Both the position numbers and the translations under genes were made by a program. This document shows positions 23,094 to 36,323 of a stretch of DNA of 64,000 nt, piece after piece. Below the pieces are notes generated by a model. It was not told where the DNA came from. It made no database searches and was given only the letters and a program-made list of their open reading frames with translations. Each line of letters starts with the position of its first letter. Position 1 is the first letter of the stretch. The stretch spans positions 13,166,501 through 13,230,500 of the forward strand of contig NC_056754.1 of assembly GCF_018687715.1 (NCBI RefSeq). The letters are read 5' to 3'. The stretch comes from Carya illinoinensis (taxonomy: Eukaryota; Streptophyta; Magnoliopsida; Fagales; Juglandaceae).

Positions 23094-26000
23094 TCACGGT
23101 TCATCCTTCACCGTCTCTGGTTGGATAGTGTTCTCGCGATTATTCCGAATAAAATCAATGATGTCCTCCTTTGATCCATTCCCATCATACTTAACAAATT
23201 TGCCACTGGCAGATTTAAAGTACAAAGTTGGGTAACCGTGTACCTCAAAGATATGAGTTGGGATGTCATTTGCAGTTGCATCCTAGACAGTAATAAGATT
23301 CAAAAGAAATCACTACCAAAACCAATTAAGGATCTATACGAAGCTAAGTCAGATTTACCAATTTGAAAGTGATAATTAATGCAACAGAAGTCTTTAACAT
23401 TCTAGTGTTACTTATGCTTTGATTTTAAACTTTAAGTTCATGCTGGATTAGCAAGAAAGGCAAATGGTCTAGACATAAGTCAAGCTACAACATGTAGATT
23501 CAATATCTGGTTTTTATTGATTCTTGCTCTGAAACTAAATGTCAGTCCTACATTAACTACTCAAGGTTTTGCTCCAATGCTCTTTCCTTGAGGCCCAGCT
23601 TGTCAGCCTTAAAACCCTTCAAACAATAATTACAGTTGCTTTGGTTTTCATCTACTTGGCCTAATTTTCAGTAGTAGTAGTTAGGGGCACAACCTATAGT
23701 AGTAGTTACGCACAATTAGGCCATTGAGCTGTCTTTGGAGTTCCTGACCGTGTGGAAAAAGATTCTTACCAGCTTTGCAATGATAACGTCAGCATCATTT
23801 TCAAATGAGACTGCAACTTCATCCAAAATTGAAGTCAGTTTCTCACAGTCTCCACACCAAGGTGCATAAAACTCTAGCAGAACTGTGAGCAAAAACCATA
23901 TTTTTATGCAGGGAAAAGAGTTAGAATGAGCAGCAAAAGAACCGTTGAGGGTGGGAAAGGAGACGACTTGTCTAGATAACAAGAGTTTAGCATTTACTTG
24001 CTTATCAGCATCCATTATCTGGTTGCATAACATCATGTCGATTTTTTATATGACTTTAAAGCTCTTACAATGAGATGGTATGTCAGGGGAACTTAACTTT
24101 CAATGTCAAACGAGTTTTTGCTCACAACTGCAATCTCAGTCAATATCTGACTATAAAAACTACCTCATATTTGATAAGAGCAATGAGATAATCAGTTGAA
24201 TACCTCTGATTTTTCAATCATCTAATTACAAAGTTTAAAGCACTAATGCCATGCAAATCCAATAAGATTTATAGCAAGAGAGAACTTTGTTATGATGGCA
24301 GAGAATCATGAAAGGCTCATTTCTTTAACTGAAAAAATAGGTGCAGAATGTTAATGGAGGATTTACTGCATGGTCAAAATAGTTATTCATGCCATTCTGA
24401 TTAAGGGCCCCATTTGTAAGAGCAAGATTGCATAAGAATCGTAAGAAATTCTAGCTGCATGGGCACAAAGAAGATATCACGACTAATAGTGACCAGCACT
24501 CCTTTGAGAAATAGAACTTGTCAAAGCGAAAACGAACCAGATACCACTATTATTAGTTGGAAACTCTTCTAGGCCCGATTCATATGTAGAGATCTTAACT
24601 TTCCAATCATTTATTATATGTAGGTAGTGGCACTGGGATGGACAGTCTACCTGCTCTTAAGTGGTATTCCCAACCATTCTAGAGGAGTAGTGATGGGCTC
24701 CAAGGTGGACTAAGTCTTAAAAACCCCTTATAAATACTAAATGGGCCAATTACAAAGCCAAGAACTAAGAAGATCAGGAAATCAATGCAAGGATTGGTGC
24801 AATCCACCTGAGACGAAGCTAGCAGCAAGACTCCAACATCCAAGATGGACTTTAGACTCAGTCCACCTTGGAGCCTATCAAGCAGTTGATTCAGCAACTT
24901 CCAGACTTTGTCTATCTTGTGTTCCATCCATTTTAGATTTTTATGAATTTAATAACAACTATCGACAACATGTGTGGACCTGGAATGATTATGCATATAT
25001 TACCCCTATTTGTGCTGTCTGTTACAATGATCTCATTCCCACTTTTATTATTATTTCCGAAACTTAAAAGTTGTGATCTAACAACTATAGGAAGAAAATA
25101 TGAATGATGCAACTAATAAAATGGTACTAAAGACGGACCGTTCTTTCCAGAGTTAATAACCAGGTCATGGAGGCTATCAGCAACAATCACCTTCACAGGT
25201 TCATTATTAGTTTCGGGAATGGGCTCTGACTTCACAAATGGTTGTAAGTGTCCATCCTGAAGCATAAACACAATGAAACCTCAGAAAGTCAATTCAATTT
25301 AAGATTACAGACAAGAAAAAAGCTAAAATAACTATGGTTTATGAGATTAATGAACAAAGATACTTAGATTCATGACAAAAAGTGACAAATTAAATCTGCA
25401 ATTTGAAAGGAATGCAGCAGCCATTTGAATTGATATCCACAGCGAAAGAAGTGGGAGCCCTACCATATATTCCTTCAACCAAGGTCCAATATGGTCAGGC
25501 TCCAAGTTTGATTTGACCATCATTGTTTAATATGAAGATAAGAGGTACCTGTTCATCTTTGAGTCTAAAGTACTGCCCGTCCAGTCCAAATACAAATTAA
25601 ACATGTCAAAATAGTATGCCCTATAAATTCAAATAAAATTGGGTTGGGTGGAAAAGGTAATTACCTGGAAGGGCCCTTGGCTTGCCTCAATGTCACCAAT
25701 TAGAAAGCTTATGCCATTCCCTTTGTAGCGCACAGCCAAATCATAGAATTTTGACTTAAAACCATCAACAAGTTCACTACTGAAATTCAAAAACAGCATC
25801 GCCTAACCGGACCAAAAAAAAGTATTATCATGCCTATTGTGAAGACAAAAAAAAAAAAAAAAAAAGGCAAAGAAAAGAAGAATCTGTAACAACATAAAAC
25901 AAAAAACCGTGACAGTGAGTTCGTCCACATAAATGCATTCTTCTAGACCAAAACACAGAAAGAGAAAACAAGGGAGTTTCTAACACTAGACATTCTGACC

Positions 26001-28818
26001 AAATAAATTAGAGAATAAAATGAATGAAAGGTCATGGCACTTTCGGAAATGGAACCGCCAGATCTTTATGAAATAATGAAATCATTTGTGTTCAAGTAAA
26101 TGGTATTCAACCAAAATGGTTTCTGATTTGTTTTGATGTAAAATGTTTTTAGAAAAATGTTCTCAGCGTGCTTTCTATTGTTCATACGCAGCTGGTCATT
26201 GAGGAAAGCTTAAAAAGTCTGCTTTGTAGTGCACTGATCGGGCAGATATGGTAAAATTTTGTTCTTATGTGAAAAACCTACTCCGGTAGATTATCTCCTA
26301 TGTTCTTAGATCTGCTGCTGGGGATGATCTTTTGATTTTTTTTTCCTATTACAAAAATGTTTTCTGCATGTATTTCCACGCTGCCCCCCTTCCCCCTCCT
26401 TTTATTACCTATTATTTTCCTCTGATAGATTTTCTTCATGCTTTCTTGGTGTTTGGTGTGGTCTTCCATCCGATTGTCCAAAACTCCCCTCTCCATGGGC
26501 TGATTGGTCTCAGTTTAATCATATATTTTTCTGGATTGTGTGCAATCATATGGTTTAATCTTGATATTTCACAAATTTCTGACCTTGGCATTAGGACTGT
26601 TGAAGAACTTGATAACAAATGGATGGTTAGTTGGGTCCTTGTTGAAAAGAGTCACAGTAGGCACACTGGCTTCTTCAACAAACTTCTCCAAAGCATCCAC
26701 ATGAAAATCCTGAAACATAAAGAGAAAGAAACCAGGCATCATACTTGAAAAAATAACAGAACAAATGCAATAAGATCTATATGATCAGTAGTAGCTTTCC
26801 AACGTACCTGGAAATCAACAGAACGCTCATCAAATGGCTTTAGTAATCTCACTGTTGGTTCATTCACTGAAGATTCCCCTCTTGGCAGGAGTTTGGGATC
26901 CAACGTGTGACCAAAATCAAAGTCAGAACGCAATTTTTCTGCTAGGGCTGTGAAGTTATCGAATTTCTCCCCAGAGAATTCTGTAAAGATTCCAACCTGT
27001 TGAATTGGACAAATAAATTAGTATAAAAAGGTGGGAAGAAAACAGAAGTTGAAAATAAAGCCCAAAAGTACTTACTATGGAGATCTTGTCTTCATCAATA
27101 ACACTAGTAGCATCTTCCAAAGATTTTATTTCAGCTAAGGAGCAACTTCCTTTTCTAAGTAAGCTACTATACCATCAGCTTCACGAGGCCCTTTGAATTC
27201 TTGCAAACTCTTTCCTCCATTTCTTAAAATCTTGAGAGTAGGGATACGCGTGATCTCGTATTCACTCGCAAGTTCCTCGTTTGATTCATGACTTGCATCT
27301 ACTTTTGCCAGAATGACCGGAGGGTCATGGCTACTCAAAATGGAAGCAGCTTTTTCATACTACACATTCGACAAATTTGAGTTTGAAATAACTATGCCAT
27401 TCGATTAAGAATGCACTACACATGCATGGCGGAAGACACTAGACAACTCCCTATTCAACCAAATGAGAAGACAAATTAAACTACCTAAGGGGAAAGCTTA
27501 ATACAAGGGCCACACCTGTCACAGGGAAGGGAAAAGCAGTATTAGACTAAAGAATGAACCAGCCAAACACACAGGAAAATGAAAACTCAAACTTTTGGGG
27601 AAGCACAGAGTGCATAGTGTAAACAAGTTGACAACTCCTAGTAAACAAAGTAGTAAGCCAATACACAAACTCAAACTAGGCATGGTTTTAACCATGTTCG
27701 AGGAAGTTTTTAATGGGCATCTCATCAAGCATAATCGGTTGAATAGCTATTTATTTGAAAAACAGTGGGATTATAAATGATAATTCATCAATGTAACTTG
27801 AACTGGAAAGCTTTACAAGGGCAAAACACAAGGTGACATCGACTTTAATCGCTAAGAATGCCCAGATTGGCCAGGAGCTTAACCCTATATGTTGAGTGAA
27901 TCAGCCCAAACAACCATTCATCAATCCTATAGAAGTAACTCAGTACGTATATCACTGGCTGTGGGCTGCCTCAAACAGGACTACTATATAAATAGAGGAC
28001 TACTTACTCACTAGCCGTGGAACAAGTGAATCAGCACTACCATGGTTGCCAATATCAACGTCGGAGGGGCTAAACTCTACTTTAAAACTCAGATTTCGCT
28101 TTGATTGAATATTTCTAAGCCTTAATACAACATAATTAATCAACATAGGAAATCTGTCATGTTCTAGCTAAATATACAGCTTCCCAAAAACCAAGCCATC
28201 CTCTTCTCGGTAAAGGAACAAAATTATAGTAACATGCATAAAAACCTATAAAATTTAACAACTGAAAATATCATGCAGACGTACCAAAAAACCTAAACTT
28301 TCACTAAGCAAACACGCATTCCTTCTTTTCTGTTGAATTTTGAGATAAAATTCCCAACATATCGATTATGTTTGCTAAAAGAAAAATACTTTAAACAAGA
28401 ATTTTAGTAAGCTTAAAAATTAATGTCGTTTGGTATAACAAGTTTATTTGTAGGTATCACTTGAACACATTTTGTTTTATAAAATCTCTTTCCTACTGTA
28501 ATAAAATTAATGACCCAGTCGGTGACTCCAGTACTTGGCTGGTTTGAATAGCCGGTTTTAATTTCTCAGTCCCCACACAAGAGGAAACCCAGTATTCAGA
28601 ACTTTGATAAGGAAAGAAGAAAGCGAAAAACATTAAGTAGATTTACGGGCACACCATGGAGCATAGAACTCAACGACAATGAAATTATGTTTGGAGACAG
28701 TTTCAGTGAAGTACGAGTGACCCAACGTGAGCACGTGCTCTCCGGCAAAGACCAATGTAGCATTGCACAGAAAGGGCACCAGCATGCAGAACAAGCAGGC
28801 CCAAAACCTAGAATCCAT
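23094..28818 (-). pseudogene. Protein disulfide isomerase (PDI-like 1 type), decayed
   Basis: Nine exons on the minus strand: 28818-28647, 27359-27076, 26996-26808, 26709-26584, 25802-25665, 25572-25464, 25256-25139, 23882-23770, 23282-23094. The order a-b-b'-a' of an ER PDI is clear: signal peptide [53 protein letters not shown] and YPTLYF. Lesions: exon 1 reads WCARKST then stop, so the CGHC site and following residues are missing; exon 2 has a one-base deletion and TAG near 27137; the exon at 25572-25464 is about 14 bases short and shifts frame near 25510. The second active site is CGDC instead of CGHC, and the C-terminus is KDEP where KDEL is expected. Sequencing error could explain one indel, not the loss of CGHC. 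Splice sites are otherwise canonical. Confidence 0.8.
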
Positions 28819-30657
28819 GCTCGCAGCTCTCTGGTATTATAGTCACTGTTGTGTGCTGTGTACGCTCTTTCTCGTGGTACATAGAATACATCAACGAGTA
28901 GTCCTTGTGCATGAGATCGGCAAAGTTGATAAGCAGATATAAGCATGGCAGGTGTTGCTGTCACGGACGCTATGCGATTTCCCATCGTACACGCGGTGAA
29001 AGCCATTAACAACGTTGTTGAGATTTCGATGGCCAATCTTACGAGGCACTGTCGTTCTGGGTTCTCTAACTTCGTCTTGTATATATATATATATACACAC
29101 ACGTGAATTAAATTTTTTTGAATTACTCTTGTAATTTGATTCACGATCGACAACCAAAGTAAGCACTTTATAGAAACTTTTGGAGGATCTTTAAAGGCTC
29201 TATTTTGAACAGAGAAATAACAGTTATATAATAGTGATCGAGTATATACTGTAGAATTACTTTTAAAAAAATAAATAAGTGAGCATTTGCGATATGCCAT
29301 GTTGCTCATCCCAGTCATAATCCATTATGGAAGTTGAGATGGTACGGCAGATTCTTTTATGCTTTCGGCCAATTCATGATTTATAATTAGACACCAACAT
29401 TTGATACTATGTATAAAGTTGGACAACAAACACTAAAGCACTAGTGGAGGTTGTGTTCATATCTTCATCAATTTAAGTTTTATCAACTCTATCAGATTAA
29501 ATATTATAAGATATTATAACATCCATCACTTTCGTAAAAAAATGATTTGTATAATTTTAAAATATATAAGTATGAGTAATGTTATTGTAAGATATTTATA
29601 CCACACAGTACGTATGTAGTATAAGTTGATTTAGAATATAAATTTTAAAATTTACATCTTACAAATTAAATCTTATTATTTAATTTATGTGACATGACTA
29701 TATCTGATTAAGTGCATGTTTGAGATTGCGTTGAAAAAAATAACTTATAGTTTTATGATTTATAACTTATGGCTTAAGTAATAAATTCTACTATTAAAAA
29801 ATTATTCACTATTTAATAACCATATGTTTAAAATATTTTTACACATATTATATTTGTTTATAAATAAAGTAAAAAAGTACTTTCTAAAATAGAAATAAAG
29901 ATTATTTAATTTTTAAAAAATTATGAAAATATTCTTAAAATTTTTAAATTATAATTATTTTAAAATTGTATAGGTATTTTTTTCATTGATTTTTTTAAAA
30001 AAATTAAATTACATTTCAAATTATCAAGAAAAACATGTTTGAGAAAAATACTTGTTATAATTAATAATTTTTTCCAAACGTATTTTTTAATTTAATCTAA
30101 TTTTTTCCTCGCACAATTTTTAAAGTTATTTAAATATTGTTTAAGATTCAAATCTCACGACTTAAAATTGGACACTATGGTTTTGCTTGATCACTGATAT
30201 TTTTTAGATGAGAATTTTAAATTTTAAGATTAAATATTAAAATATTATATTTTAATATTATTATTATATTAGAATTTAAAAAAGTTAAGAAAAAATTAAA
30301 TTATTTATTATATTTTATATAAAAATTTAAAAAAATTATAATAATAAAATAAAAATTTTATATTTGAAATAAAAACTTTTTATAGCCAAACACAACCTAT
30401 ATCTAACCTGACTTTATTTTTCTAGTAGCTTTTAGTCCTAAGATTCGGACAAAATGCGTTGGATATTGATGGGGGTGCCGACTGCCGAGGTCCTAATTCC
30501 TAAGCATTTCCTGCTCTCGGTTGCTCCACCGAAAACAATATTAAAAAGCACAGAAAATCCAAAATCCACAGGTGAGAGCGCAACACCCTTCAGATGCTCT
30601 TCGCTTTGGGTGTTTTCTCCTATCTACTTTCCTCTTTCACTTCACCACTCCGTAGCA
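28819..30657. other. Intergenic between the PDI pseudogene and Z-ISO
   Basis: AT-rich. Includes a TA/CA microsatellite (29079-29101) and MITE-like blocks at about 29573-29700 and 30185-30405. The latter is a reversed relative of the MITE at 3154-3368. No gene supported. Confidence 0.5.
30185..30405. repeat. MITE-family fragment in reverse orientation
   Basis: Reverse-complemented, the stretch reads AGGTTGTGTTTGG, then segments resembling the MITE at 3154-3368 (the TTTTTATATAAAATATAATAA block and the ATAATATTAA block). The left end is unclear. Confidence 0.45.
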
Positions 30658-33234
30658 ATGGCTACTACTCTTGTCTTCTCAAATCCCTACTCCCCCTTAC
30701 CTCACCGCCCCTTTGGCAATAAGCGGTCGACCCACCTACTCAGACGGCCTGCCTCTACCCTCAAAACTCTGCTCATACCCTCTTTCAAGGAATCCTTCCA
30801 TAGTTCACTATTTGCTTCCAATTCCCTCCCATTATTCACCCGGAGGTTTCAGCTGGCCGTCCGAATTTCCACGGGTGATACGGAGACAAAGAAATCTTCC
30901 GATGATGATGATGAGTCTTCGCCAGTGTTGTTGATGGGCGAGGACTCCGCCTCGTTCGACTTGGCCCAGCAGAAGATATCTTCTTGGATATATTTCTCTC
31001 TTATTCTTGGAGTGGTTCTGTTTGTGCTTGACTTTGTTTGGATTGATAACTCGACTGGCCTCGGCAAGGCCTTCGTCGACGCTGTTTCTGGACTTTCGGG
31101 CAGCCATGAGGTGATCTCTTTATCTATTTTGTGGGTGCGGGGAGGGAGTTCTATGGGGATGGCAATTGATGCATTCGTTCAGTTTTCACGTTTACCATCT
31201 GTTTGCTTACTGAGAAAAGGTGTGGGAGGGTAACCGTTGATCATCCTTGTGTCACTCGACATGGTCCAACATATCCACCATAAGCTTTGCTACCATCTAC
31301 GGATTGCTCAATCTTGTAACGACTTTTTTCTTATGTGATAATCGACTTTCAAGAAAGACAATTACATGTGGCAACCTCGTATGATTAAGTGAATAAGCAT
31401 AATTACAGTTTTTTTATTGGTTAAAAAAAAGAAGAATAATTTGCAGTCAGACGAATCTGATTTTATGTTAAGACAAGCCATGGAACCAAAAAGCTAGGCT
31501 AAAACCCACAATACCACCTCCTTTCTTCCCTTAGCTGCCCCTTCTCTACCTCACTCTTCTCTTGTCAGAATCTTCAATTAATTATGGTCAAGACATCTCT
31601 CTTCAATGTCCAGGAAGTTCAAGTGTGGAAGCATTTCTTCTTCTCGTTGACGGTGTCCATCAGTCTACTTAGTGAGCGAATGCTAGTGTGGTCATAAGTT
31701 TTGCAGGGAGTGCTAAAATTTTCATAAAGCTTGGTTCTTCCCATTGGAAAAAAAATTTGTTTGTCCAACATGTGATGGTACCCAAACATTAAATAAATTA
31801 AATAAAAACAATAGCATGACAAATTGTTATTCTCACTCAATTTTCTTTTAGTTTTACAGAGCTCTTGATAAAAACCATTGTATGCTAATGGGCTATGGAA
31901 CTTTCTATTTTCTGCAGGTTGTGATGTTAACCCTCATTCTCATTTTTGCCATTGTCCACAGTGGCTTGGCTAGTCTCCGAGATGGGGGTGAAAAACTCAT
32001 AGGAGAACGTGCTTTCCGTGTTCTGTTTGCAGGGACATCTCTACCGTTGGCTGTTAGTACTATTGTGAGTTCTCTATTTGAAGCACAGGAGCTTCTTCCC
32101 CAAAGTTAGCTTGATGTGTTGCCTTTTCTTTTGTTTCATTCTTTCCTTATATCATTTTCGGCTTTGATGCAGGTGTATTTTATCAACCACAGATATGATG
32201 GACAACAATTATGGCAGCTCCAGAGTGTTCCTGGGCTTCACCAATTCGTGTGGCTCTCTTCTTTTATCTCTTTCTTTTTCCTCTATCCTTCGACCTTTAA
32301 TTTGTTGGAGGTAGCGGCAGTTGAGAAGCCTAAAATGCATCTTTGGGAGACTGGGATAATGAGAATCACGAGGCACCCACAGGTATAATAATTAAGACCC
32401 ACCATCTTGCTTTCAATAAGGATGTGTTTACTAAGAATTGACAGACGAAGGGCATTGGGATAAATGCTGGTTTTATCTTTGGTCGTATTGACGGCCTACA
32501 ATCAACTTCAACCTCTGATCCTACTCCTTCAATTAATAAGTCATTCAACCACTGCTTTCCATATGTTCACAAAATCACTATAAGGTGTTTTGAACAGAAA
32601 ATATGTGTGATGGTGTTGGACAGAAGTAATTAAATCTGTTTCATTATAGAAGACGCCATTTTCCTTCATTTAGGGTGCTGAGAAAACTGAAATTGTTTTT
32701 ACATCTCTAATGGACTGCCAACATAACAATACCGGAGACACCATCTCTCTTCATATGTTCCTTTTCTTTTTTGGTGTTCAATGTGGGTCAATAGGCCTCA
32801 ATGTAAGTTAACACCGCACACGTACACATGAATAGCAAAGCATAGCCGGCCATACGAACATTTTACTAACCAATTTAAGGTTTTGTGTTTATTTTCAGAT
32901 GGTTGGGCAGGTAGTCTGGTGCCTGGCTCACACTCTTTGGATCGGAAACTCGGTGGTTGTAGCTGCCTCTGTTGGATTGATTGGCCACCATCTATTTGGT
33001 GTTTGGAATGGGGATAGGAGGTTAGCTATACGGTATGGTGAGGCTTTCGAATCTGTGAAAAGGCGAACAAGTGTAATTCCATTTGCAGCGATTCTTGAAG
33101 GCCGTCAAAAGTTGCCAAAAGAATACTACAAAGAATTTATTCGAGTTCCATATTTGACAATCACAGCATTGACATTAGGTGCATATTTTGCACACCCACT
33201 TATGCAGGCAGCCAGTTTCGGTCTTCATTGGTAG
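30658..33234 (+). CDS. Z-ISO: 15-cis-zeta-carotene isomerase, chloroplastic
   Basis: Four exons: 30658-31110, 31918-32064, 32173-32382, 32899-33234, giving 381 residues (family members are about 370). Z-ISO isomerises the 15-cis bond of zeta-carotene in plastids, between phytoene desaturase and zeta-carotene desaturase. It is a heme-containing member of the NnrU family in the plastid membrane. The first 60 residues are a Ser/Arg-rich transit peptide (MATTLVFSNP...). Membrane segments start at about 104, 152 and 225 and lie in the last exon. Histidines at about 165 (IVHSG), 206 (INHRYD), 268 (RHPQ) and 281 (CLAHTLW) fit, with a constant offset of 15, the conserved H150, H191, H253 and H266 of the studied enzyme; 150 and 266 are reported heme ligands (from memory). 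An in-frame ATG at 30454 exists, but 30658 gives the normal transit peptide. All introns are GT-AG. Confidence 0.93.
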
Positions 33235-34980
33235 GGTATAGATTCATTCATCTGCTGTTGCATCCGATGATACGCCATTTTCGTTTTTGGATTTGTATAT
33301 AATCGATATACCAAAACACTTGCTTTTGTCCCGTGCACACACTACAAGTTCTACCATTCAGGAATAATGCATTTTTCATGCATGTCTACTTGTTTTTTGG
33401 TTGGGGGAGAGAGAGAGAGAGAGAACTTGTTTGAGGATTTAAAGAGAAATATCTGAACGAAAATTCCATAAAGAAAGACAAACATCCAGGACCATAACAA
33501 AGAGGACTTGCCTGAGGATTTAACACAAACTATAACTATGAGCTGTCTTAAAATTATTTTAATAACTAATAAAATAACAAAGCCATTTACTTGAAAGCCA
33601 CAACAAGGAGTGGCTTTTGTATTAGGCATTTCATCAAACGGTCTACACTAGGTGAAGCCGACAATCAACCATTGCCAGAGGCGTTGGAGTCATCATCTGC
33701 CAAAAGGATTACCAGTTTGAAGTGCATAAGATAACACAACTTCAGATAAGAGAAGGGGAAAATTATATCAAGAAGAGAATGGGTACCGAAAAGTTGGCAG
33801 CGGGTATGGACTTAGGGGAAGGAAAACTATAGGAATTAAGAAGTCAAGGATGATGGACGACGGAAAAATGAGTATGGAATGCGTGGTAGTTTCACTATAT
33901 AACAGAGTATCTCGATTACTTAAAATTCTTATATTAACAATAACTTTAAACTGATTAAAAAAATGATAAATATGAAATTTATATAAGAAAATTAATTTTT
34001 TAATAATGATTTTTTTTTTTAAAAGTATGCTACGCTTGTAAACTCATAACTATATTTAACATTACTTAATAGATGCAGATGGAAGGAAAATTACTCATCA
34101 AAAATTTGTATTTTAGAAATATATCATAGTTGTAGCCACATGGCTCAACAATTCATACACAACATTTTGACAGATTTCTAGCGACACATTAATGGAATGA
34201 TTGGTTTGATCAAAGTAAAAAAATCTAGGTAGTAAAAATGCCAAAATTACAGTTAAGGAATTAAAATGTGTAATTTAATGCTAATTTACCTATAAATTCA
34301 AGCTAGTGAATTTTGAAATTATGAAAGTATATATACATTCATATGAGAAATGAATTTGGAACCCAAAGTGTGTCCCGAAAATTTTTATTTATTTATATTT
34401 TTACTTAATGATTAAGAAAATATTTTTTTAGTGATGTTGTGAATTATTTTTAAAAATAACATTTAAGAAAATATATATTAAAAAAAAAAAAAAACTTTCT
34501 TTGGGTGGATATTTGGGCTACATCCTTCGTTGGATGTAGCACTACCCATATTCACATAGAATTATCATATGAATAACATGTGAGGATGATGTATATACAA
34601 ATTGACCCCTAACTGTTGTCTCTACCTTAGTCGCTGAATATACACTAATTTATATATTAAATGCACGCAACTAATGTCAGAAGAATTGTGTGGTGAGCAA
34701 GAACGCAGGAGCTATCATGTTGGTGAGACATTGGACTAAATTCACTGTAATGTTGTACAGTACCTACGTTGATTACTCTGATGAAAAAGGTATGGACTTT
34801 TGGCAAGTAGGATGGGAAAAGGCCAAATAATCTGTAAACGTAGTGAGTGTGCTTTATTAGGTAAATATGCGACACTTTTTGTGTTCTTTGGTGAGCAGGG
34901 ACCTCCACTGCTCAAGAGTGTGGAGACAGAGAGAGATCCCCATATTTTAGTGAGAGAATCTTGAGGCTGGAAGTTGCTTC
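33235..34980. other. Intergenic, no gene seen
   Basis: 3' flank of Z-ISO, a GA microsatellite (33408-33423) and AT-rich spacer. No feature supported. Confidence 0.5.
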
Positions 34981-35347
34981 AGTTATGATTGATTTTAGTG
35001 CTCGATCTCTGGGTATCTGATGCCCATCTCTCCTCCTCCTAAGCTAAGTGCGCGTGTTAAGAGAGAGGTTAGTTTTTCTTTCACTTTCGTTTGTTTCCGT
35101 TCTCTACCGACAAATTTCATCCCGTTGATAATGTGTTTTGACTTCATTTCATGATTTCTGGTTCTGGGTTTTGTTCACGACCGTGATCCATTGCTTTGTT
35201 GAATTTTTTTAAAGAAATATAATGCGCACTGGCCAATTGCCGCCTGCTTATTTCAATTCTCTAACAATATTGCCTGATTCTCGAGGAATTTGATCCGATG
35301 GATTAAATGGTATGCATTTAAAGCTGCAAGTATTGTTTCTGAGAGAA

Positions 35348-35391
<44 letters not shown>
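35348..35391 (+). repeat. Uninterrupted run of 44 G
   Basis: All 44 bases are G. It could fold into a G-quadruplex and is prone to length change and to sequencing error, so the exact length is uncertain. It produces false Gly and Pro frames on the two strands. Confidence 0.95.
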
Positions 35392-35392
<1 letters not shown>

Positions 35393-36277
35393 GTTTCACT
35401 GGGCCAGTGTTTTCAAGAGTTTGAATCAGGTTTGAGAATCTACCGGCGCAATACTTCAATTCAAAGATATAATTTCAATTTAGAAGATTTTCATATTTCG
35501 TTTGGTTCTGAATTTTTTCTACGGTATAAGTGAAATGATACTTCTGACATTCCCATATGAATTAGAGTTTAACAAGCTATGCTTGGTGTTCATCAGAACA
35601 TTTCGAGTCTCTACATTATTTGATTCAAGACATTAACAATGGCTTACAAGAGGTTTTCTTACGTACATGCCTTCTTAGGTTTGTGTTTAGGTCCTTCCTT
35701 CAATGAATAAGATTTTAATGTTGTATTTTGCAGAAATTGACGACAAAGAACAAAATCTTAATTTTTTTATAAGAATAAAATCTTAAAATTAAAAATGAAA
35801 TCATTACTTCAGACCGTGAAGGCCATTGGTGTTCAATGTTAGAGATGAAATGATTCATAGGCGAACATTCTGTGACTCATTACTTGACATGCTTTTATTA
35901 TTGGTGAAACTGCCATTAATGCATTTTGAAGTGTTACAGTGATATGGTATAACTTCCTATTTTAAAGAGGTTATGTAGGTAAAATAAGATGATGTGAAGT
36001 CCATTGCTTAACATACTTATTCTGGTTAGGTGAGATTTTTTTATGTGGTCAATTTCTTGCATTGTCTAAATCGGGAAACTCATAACTAGGCTCCTAACAA
36101 GGATGATCTTGATGTTTATGATTGTTGTACCAAAATAAAAGATTGTAACAATTAAATTGATGAAGAGTGAGAGTTCTGAATTCTAATTCAATTTAGTGGA
36201 ATAAGTACTTATTTAAAAAAAAAAAATCATTTTAGCAGAATAACACGGTAAATAAAGAAATTTTCACTGACATGAGT

Positions 36278-36323
36278 TAAAACGGTAGTATTAATTATAA
36301 TAGGCATAGCCCAAGTACACAAG
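36278..36323 (-). mobile_element. 46 bp LINE 3' remnant with 12 bp target duplication
   Basis: The sequence with AGGCATAGCCCAAGTACAC matches the 3' region of LINE 2 at about 333-375. ACTGACATGAGT stands on both sides (36266-36277 and 36324-36335). It is a strongly truncated retroposon insertion. Confidence 0.75.

Noticed and set aside
28596..29318. 240-residue minus-strand frame over PDI exon 1
   Set aside because: It is out of frame with the recognisable PDI exon and includes AT-rich upstream DNA; chance extension.
30454..30657. In-frame upstream extension of Z-ISO from an earlier ATG
   Set aside because: Starting at 30658 gives a normal transit peptide and family length; the extension has no family resemblance.
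35253..35533. Gly-rich and Pro-rich frames around the G run
   Set aside because: They are produced by the homopolymer.
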